Shown one piece after another: positions 49,301-64,000 of a DNA stretch of 64,000 bases. The stretch covers positions 7,453,385 through 7,517,384 of the forward strand of contig VWZX01010273.1 of NCBI GenBank assembly GCA_013399015.1, in the 5' to 3' direction. Every line of letters starts with the position of its first letter. The first letter of the stretch is position 1. The notes under the pieces are model-generated. The model did not search any database. It worked only from the letters and a program-made list of their open reading frames with translations, and was not told where the DNA came from. Made by a program: the position numbers and the translations under genes. The stretch is from Galbula dea. Its lineage: Eukaryota > Chordata > Aves > Piciformes > Galbulidae.

Positions 49301-52127
49301 TGTTGGCTGCGCGCAGGGATGGCCGGAATAGTTGAATGGGACTGCATGGCTCTGGTTTGGGAGAATCGTGGGTTAAAAGGCGACTTAACTGGATGGATGT
49401 GTTTAAAAACAAAACAGAAGAACCCCCAAATCAAAGCACTGTTTTGGTTTTGTTTTTCTTTTTAATGTTCCAAACCCATTGTCTTTGTCCTGCAGCGTGC
49501 TGTGTCATAGTCCTCAAGTGCCACAGGTTCAGAAAAACAAGGTCTAAATGACTGAAAAGCATCCACCTTCTTCCAAATCTGGATTAACTTAATATTTGAA
49601 TTAGCCGTTCAAATTATAAACAAATATATTTGGAACTGATTCTTCAGTCTTTCAACCTTAGACAGGTGGAAAAGACCTTATTCATGTCTTTAAGACCCTA
49701 TTCAGGTCTTTCAACCTTGTACAGTAAATGGTCATTGAACTACTTCAAGAACAATCCATTCAGCTTGCTTTTGGTCACCAAACATTGTTGTCCATCTTCC
49801 AGGATCCCTGGATTCCTAAAATGTGACATTTTGCATGTCTTGTAAAAGTCCAGCCATTCCAGAAATATTTGTTTTTATAGAGAAGATAATGATGCTTCTT
49901 TACTGCACTGGCATAGAAGTTCATTAGTGCAAAGGGAGAGAGAAGGGATAAAACTAGTATGAGCTCAATTGTCTTTTGTAGCAGTATTAAAAAGAAATAC
50001 CCAGATCTAGAGCCTAGTTTTTCTGGGGGGAGTGGGGATGGTTTCTGCATGCTATGGTAACTGTGCAGTGGGGTTTTTTGTGTGTGTGTGCTTATTTCTT
50101 ACTCAGCAAGATTGTTCTGAATTTCTAGAAGGTCAGAGGAGGTAACTTGCTGGGGTGTGTACAATATATCACGTATTGCAGTAGAGACTAGAATAGTCTA
50201 AAAGGTCTAGCAACAGTATAGTATGCCCTATTCTGCACAGAGGAAAAAAAAAAACAACCCACAAATAATATGACAGTTGTAAAAGTTTCTGGTTTGATTA
50301 CAGTTGTGGAGGATGTCAGTGTTTTGGGGTTTAGGTTTTTTTGTTGTTTTTTTTTCTGTTGAAACAGTTTGGAACTATCTTTTCCAGGAATATGCTGTTT
50401 GGGGAGAAAAGAGAGAGGTCATATGATCCAAAACCTGTAGGGATTAATATTCCTTAGTGTTAGCCTAGTGATTAACACATTATCTGCTGTAGCCAGTCTC
50501 CTCTACTTCTTTGTCTGTCACCAGTTTGATTAGATGAGGAAAAAAAAGTTACTCTCTGTGGCTTTTCTCTGAGAAGGGCCAGTGAAAGCAGTCTGTTTTA
50601 TAAACATCTCTCCAAGAAATCTTAATGGCATCTGCATTGGCCATAATGGGAGTTTAAAGACCTCAGGCAAACGCTTTTGATGTCTGAAACTGGAAGCTGA
50701 AACTAGCATTGGAGTCTAGCCCCTGTGATCTCCTTGCTTATTGCACTAGCTAGTGGTCACCAGTTTGAGCCTTCAGAAATGACTGAGTGGCTAGCACATA
50801 AACTTTCTTTCCCTCTTCAGTTCTTCACCATCTTAGACCTGTTAAGACAAATTGATCCAGATAAAACATTCATCCAGCGTCATGGAACACAGTGTTTCAG
50901 AACTGCTGTTTGTTGCCATCAGTTTTTCTGAAATGGTTCCAGTCTGCCCCCCTCTGAGCAGTTGGCAGCTGTGTGTGAATCAAAACTCAAACTGTTTTTC
51001 TTGACATTCTATTTCAGAACTACAACTGACTGTTTGCTGTTGCTGTTGTGCCATGCCTGTTAGGAGCTAACAGCGTTGGAATGAATCTGCCTCTGAGTGT
51101 GTCCTAACATATTCTAGATCCCAGCTGCAGTGAACTCATGGGACAGAAGATTTCTGTGTGACAGATAGACCTCAAGCCCACTTTTAAAGTAGACAGCAGT
51201 CAGGTATGCTTACATTTCATTCATTGATCTGTTTGTTATTATCTCTTCCCTTCAATGAATGCCTGTTGCTCCAGTTTACCACTTAGGAAGGGGATAAAGA
51301 AAGTGGCCCAAGATTCCAAAGGAGATTCCTGCAAAAGGTAGCTGATATTCACCCACAGGTGATTTTGGAAGACTGCTGAGGACAGGACACAAGCTGATAG
51401 GTCTGTGAGTTGGGCAGCAAGTTACTGCAGACTCCTTCAAACCATCTGCTCTGGGTGAGGTTTTCAGTAGGTCCCAGTGTTGCTGTACCTGGGCAAATAT
51501 ATGCATTCAGCTTTTACTTTGGGGAACCAACAAATTCAGTTTTTAGGAGGCTCAAACTGGTTTTAGCAGATGTCAATCACAACTAAAGTGGCACAAGAGA
51601 AGGTGTCAGTTTGTTTTCATCCGACGAAATGATTATTGGTTGATTACTTTGTTAGTTCAAGTTTTAAAGGAGAGAGATTCTTTAGTTTCTGTTTTATTTC
51701 TGTGCCACAGTCACTAGGTTCACCTGAGATGCCCTGCTGAATGAACCTAATCCACATGACTCGTCCACAGAAATTATTTGGCTTCACTTTTCTCAGCTAT
51801 CTCTCAATGATTTTGTCTGTGGAGTATGACTAATCATTCTAAGGAAGGAGAGTTGTTGGTAAGACTTCAGAGAAGCAAGTAGCAATGTCTTTTTATATGC
51901 TAAAGCATGATTAGATATTATTGAAGGTTAGTATGCCAGGAAGCTGTTTAGAAATAGAACTTATCCAGTGAATAACAATGTCTGGTTAATCTTTACAGTG
52001 AGTTCAGAAGTCAGTGCCTTGTGGAATATCACATGAGCTATGAATAAGCTCTTTACCTTTACTCTTTCTGAGGCTTTGATCACTTCTACAAGAACATGAG
52101 AGTAGTATACACTGCAGGGAAATGGCA
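49301..52127. other. CPT1A intron 1, part
   Basis: No exon supported. It contains a DR4-like nuclear-receptor site at 50,130-50,145 (see findings) and short T-rich tracts. Confidence 0.5.
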
Positions 52128-52330
52128 TTAGCTAGTAGGATATCCAAGAAACAGATACAAGAGAGACCAGACAGTCTTTTTGGCCATATGTTTTGTCAGC
52201 ACTGAGTAGAAGGGAAGAGTCACTTCCCTCAGCCTGGTGGCAACACTCCTCTTAATGCACCTCAGGATCCTATTAGCTGCCTTTGCTGCAAGGGCACCTT
52301 GCTGGCTTTTGTGCAACTCTGTTCAAAGGT
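52128..52330 (-). mobile_element. CR1-like LINE 3' fragment (antisense), diverged
   Basis: Contains 'cacttccctcagcctggtgg', 'cctttgctgcaagggcacct' and 'tgctggcttttgtgcaactc', which resemble the avian CR1 3' region on the minus strand. More diverged than the other copies. The related-looking stretch to about 52,600 is not assigned. Confidence 0.6.
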
Positions 52331-55300
52331 TACAGAAGTCTACAGAAACATAGCAAGGTTCATACTCAATAGCATTTCCTGACTAAAGGGAAGTACATGG
52401 GATCCTGCACATGGGATCTCTTAGCTTCAGATTTCCAAGAGCTGAGGTCCTCATCTCCTTCTGTGGCTTTAGGATGTTGTAAGCCCTCATCCAGAGTTGA
52501 CTGTTCAGTGTCTTCAACCTGAAGGCATAAGGTCTGTGAGCAGCCTGTGAGTTAAACCTCAGTCTTTGTGGTGTAAATATCCTGAAACTGCAAAAATAGC
52601 AGTCTGAGAAGGTTTTCTGCATAGTAGGCAGAGCAACACAGTTTCTCAGGCCACCAAGCTTGTCAGGGTTTAGGCCTTCTAGTGTGCTTTATGTTTTCAT
52701 GACTTAAAAGTACATCCAGCCTAGCAGTACTTATTTATAACAATAGAAAAAAATTGTGGCAAGTTTTAATTGACTGAAACAGAGGTATGGAAAGGGAAGA
52801 GGAGAAACACCTGCAGCTACTACAGCACATTTGGATTGAAGTAAAACCAGGAAAGAGCAAGGAAGAGGCAGATTTCTCCTTTGATTAAAAGAAAAGGAGA
52901 AAAGAAAAAAAGACATCAAGTTTAAAAGGGCAAGTGTGTGTTTTAAGATACATTAATATTGAGGCAGCATGGGAAGGACAGAAAATAGCCATTTCAGATT
53001 AATGTAGAAACTTGTGTGCTCTTTATTTTTCCCCTTTCAGTAAGGCTTGGCTAGACTGCTGAGAAAGTCAAAAGCTCTTGTTTATGGCTCTCTGCTGGGA
53101 ATGAGGTTAATTAGTATATGCTGTAGAGAAATATTTTGCTGACTAAAAAGCCTGGAGTTAGAAGTTATTGTTTCAGTGGTGCTTAGCTGATTGATGTGGG
53201 TGCTGCCTTACAAACCTTGGCAAGTCAAGCTGAAAGTCTAACGCATGCTCCTTTGGCCTGTGCCCTTTTCCCTACTTTGCTAGCGAGCACGTGGCAGCAG
53301 AGGAATGCAAAGGAGGGGAAGTGTACAGCAGCTGATGGTAAAATTGGCCTGTAAGGAGGAAAATAAACCTTCAAAGAAAGGGATCTCAGGAAGTCTTTGG
53401 TGTTCAGCCATCATAATTCAGAGCAGTCTTAAAGGCTTACAGTTTTCTTCAGTAAAGGAAAAGGATATGAAAAGAATCGAGTCGTTTGTTTCACATCTTA
53501 GGGACAAGAAATACAGTCCTAGAACTAGACTTGTCTTTGTTTTCAGGGCTTGTTTACCTGATTCTGGATTAGTTCTTGTTGGATTAATATTTCTTCATTT
53601 GGGAATAAGGAATATTTTCCTTACTGAAGCTTTAATTTTAGGATCGTGCCAAGTTTCAATTCATTAAAATATCAGGTTGACTGCTTATGATTAATGCTCT
53701 CTATAATCTTTTTCTGCCTTGGGCAATAGAAATACATGTGCTTAAAAAAGGAAAGGTTCCTGAAATTCTCACTCTTTAGAAACAGAGAGGATGACAGTCA
53801 CAAATTCCCAGGCTGAGAAGTCACAGGGGAGTTGAACTGTAATAGAAACTGGTTGATCTGGTACTTAAGGCACTGGCATTCCAGAATGCAAAATTCCATG
53901 AGTGAACCAGAGAACCTGTTGGCCATTCATCCCAGTCTAATAGTACTGCTAAACATGAGGAATTCTTCATCTGAAGTCCTTTCACCTTTTGCAAACCCTG
54001 CTGAGTCCAGGGTATACCATGTATTACTGCTGCCTGTCTCTGTTTTGTTGCTCTCTTGCAGTTTTGATCTTGGTGTCAAACTGGTGAGGCAGAATTTAAC
54101 TGAATGAATGGGCAGCTGACTCTGACTTCCTGATACTTGTCTACAGCAAGGCTCCTATGAATAAGTAGTTGTTAGTGATGAAATCATTAAGTACTACAAA
54201 TTACAGTTGTTAAGAGGTTGTACAGGTCTTGTCTTAAAGGCTTTGAAACTGATGTTCAAAGGCAATTTGATTTCTTTGTTGTCTTAATCAGACACTGTAC
54301 ATGCATAAATCAAATACTATCTGTGTGACACTCAGCTTTAGCTGCCCTTCTGGAAACACAGAAGCCTGATTCAGCCAGGACTCAGCCTATAAACCTTGAG
54401 CTGTTGGATTTGGGAGATCTGTGAATTGCCATCAGCCACCCTAGCAGTAGTTGTATTGCAGAAACTGATCATGGCAGGTTGGCATAGGGTTAGGCACTTT
54501 AAATATTGCAAACAGTCACTACCTATTGGTTAGCAACCTTACTAGATGCTGTGCAACACTATTTATCTCGTTATTCTCTGCTTAATGCTCCTTCTCTTCC
54601 TGTGTTGTGTATTTATTTCCTAAGCCTACAATTACTGCAGCATTCCTAGTGCTTATATTCCCTAGTTGTCTACTCACACACCTTTGCACCCTTTCTCTGT
54701 GCCCCAGGTGACTTTGACATGTAGAATATTTACAGACTAGAGGAGCAGCACTAGAGGCATGCTGAACTGCACTGGCTAGCCTTCATACCCTGTTCAACAG
54801 GAGGTGAATGCCTGCCAGAATTTAAGATTAATTACAATATCTAAGCTTCAGGTTTGCAAAAGAAATGTAAATGTCAGCCTTTAGGGTTCAAAAAGGCCTG
54901 AAGTAGCTGTCCTTTCTTTTGATGTTGCTTCAATAGAAATGCCAGTGCCACCTTCAAACACTTGATATTGATAATGTTGTGTTTTGTACCAGTAAAAATG
55001 TGAAACTAAAACTTGCCCTTGAATCCTGACCTGCAGATGGGATTATGGATTCCTCTACCTTTTTGCCATGCTTCTAAGAGGATGTTGTTTTTAGGATTAT
55101 ACAAAGTTTTGGCAAGATAATAAATGAATTTGGGCAAAAGACTTGGGAATCACAAAGATCTCCTAAGGGATCTGTAGTTTGGGCCATTTCAATGTCATAC
55201 ATAGAGCCTGTCCACAGAAACCTATTTTCTGACTGTAAGTGCTCAAGCAACATTAGTCTGAATTAATGGTGGGTAAGAGTAATTTCCAGGAGACTTATGG

Positions 55301-55912
55301 AGAAGTGCTGGTTACAGAAAGAAAGAAGCTATGAAGATGAGCTGATAAATAAGGATATACAGTTCAATTCAAATTGGCTGTATCCTCAGACATAAATCCA
55401 GTGGTTTTTATTTGAGCCTGTTATGCCTCCCTATTATGATGGTCTTTTGTTTGTGTTGGCACCATTGTTGATATTTGTTTGGGTAGTGAAACTGAGCTAC
55501 TGTTCAATTAAATTTCCTCTTCATTTCAGATTTGCTTGTGAAGGTCATTTTTTCTGATTTTGTAGTTATTTGCCAGGCAGAACTCAGAGCCACAGGGGAT
55601 AGAATATCTTATTGCTGTGACTAATCAGCTTGAAATTAAGATGTGAAAAAAATTTCAGAGGAAGACATGGCCAAAGCAGCTTTGTTTGGCTAGCTGAGGT
55701 GAAGACTTTAAATACCTTTTGTTTCAAAATGACATAAAAGCATTTTCTGAGTTTTCTTTACTTGTTACTTGTGAGAGCTTTTTCTAAATATGATGGCTTT
55801 AATTTTCTGCTATGCTCTGAATTTTTTGTATATTGCACATATGCATGATATTCAGCTTGCTGTAATCCTGCCAAAAGCCTAAATTACATGGGTGTTTTGC
55901 TTCCATTTTCAG
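52331..55912. other. CPT1A intron 1, remainder
   Basis: AT-rich intron. Plus-strand ORFs at 53,305-53,667 and 53,832-54,107 have no splice or homology support. Confidence 0.5.
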
Positions 55913-55980
55913 CTGGTGTGGTTAGAAGAGGTAACTCCATCAACACACTGGACACCCCGACTGAAGTGCAAGCATAGCCT
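55913..55980 (+). other. CPT1A: possible CPT1A 5'UTR cassette exon
   Basis: Acceptor ...gcttccattttcag and donor CATAGCCT|GTAAGG enclose 68 nt lying 150 nt upstream of the first coding exon. An internal alternative donor (AGAAGAG|GTAACT) also exists. It has no ATG. The splice sites are good but use is unproven. Confidence 0.35.
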
Positions 55981-56144
55981 GTAAGGAAGAGGCAAGTACT
56001 GTATGTAAACTTGGCATACTTTGAAATGCTTCCCAAATTTACTGTGTAGAAGATACCTTGCTAGAAATGGACTAGCTCCTAGCTCCTTTGAGCAAAAAGG
56101 AAATGACTGAACTCTTTGCTTTTTGGACAGAAGTCTCTCTCAGA

Positions 56145-64000
<7,856 letters not shown>

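Overview
The window looks like bird nuclear DNA. It carries several CR1 LINE fragments with the typical avian 3' tail (ATTCTGTG-like repeats), GC-rich CpG-island promoters separated by AT-richer introns, and the 5' half of a vertebrate CPT1A gene that reads cleanly across nine coding exons. It is not prokaryotic; almost all short ORFs in six frames are chance reading through introns and intergenic DNA. The species cannot be named from what I see.

Layout, left to right. (1) 1-14.3 kb: a minus-strand transcription unit ('gene Y') appears to start in a CpG island at 13.2-14.3 kb. That island holds a (CTG)17/(CAG)17 triplet repeat. The best-supported exon is at 10,806-10,921; further exon candidates lie at 8,033-8,080, 7,716-7,765 and 4,745-4,795. 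I cannot name its product. (2) 14.3-14.6 kb: a degenerate minisatellite of about 10-bp units abuts the island. (3) 15.6-30.8 kb: a second minus-strand gene ('gene X'). I assembled it from seven exons with mostly good splice sites and one compatible reading phase, from an ATG in excellent Kozak context to a stop. It encodes about 370 residues with a cysteine cluster and a basic C-terminus, and I do not recognise it. (4) 37.7-39.0 kb: a CpG island with CCAAT box and splice-donor-like site, three copies of a 37-bp minisatellite, a broken class I (gammaretrovirus-like) endogenous retroviral pol fragment, and an antisense CR1 ORF2 fragment directly after it. (5) 46.7-64 kb: CPT1A on the plus strand, with a CpG-island first exon, a second GC-rich island with a possible alternative first exon, a possible 5'UTR exon, and coding exons from 56.1 kb to the right edge (first 378 residues).

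CPT1A sits on the outer mitochondrial membrane and converts long-chain acyl-CoA to acylcarnitine, the malonyl-CoA-controlled entry step of mitochondrial beta-oxidation. The window contains its regulatory N-terminus, both membrane segments and the start of the acyltransferase domain; the catalytic histidine lies beyond the right edge. The two minus-strand genes are head-to-tail with each other, and gene X diverges from CPT1A. In human, from memory, the neighbour 5' of CPT1A is MRPL21 in the same orientation. I found no MRPL21 here, so the neighbourhood appears different.
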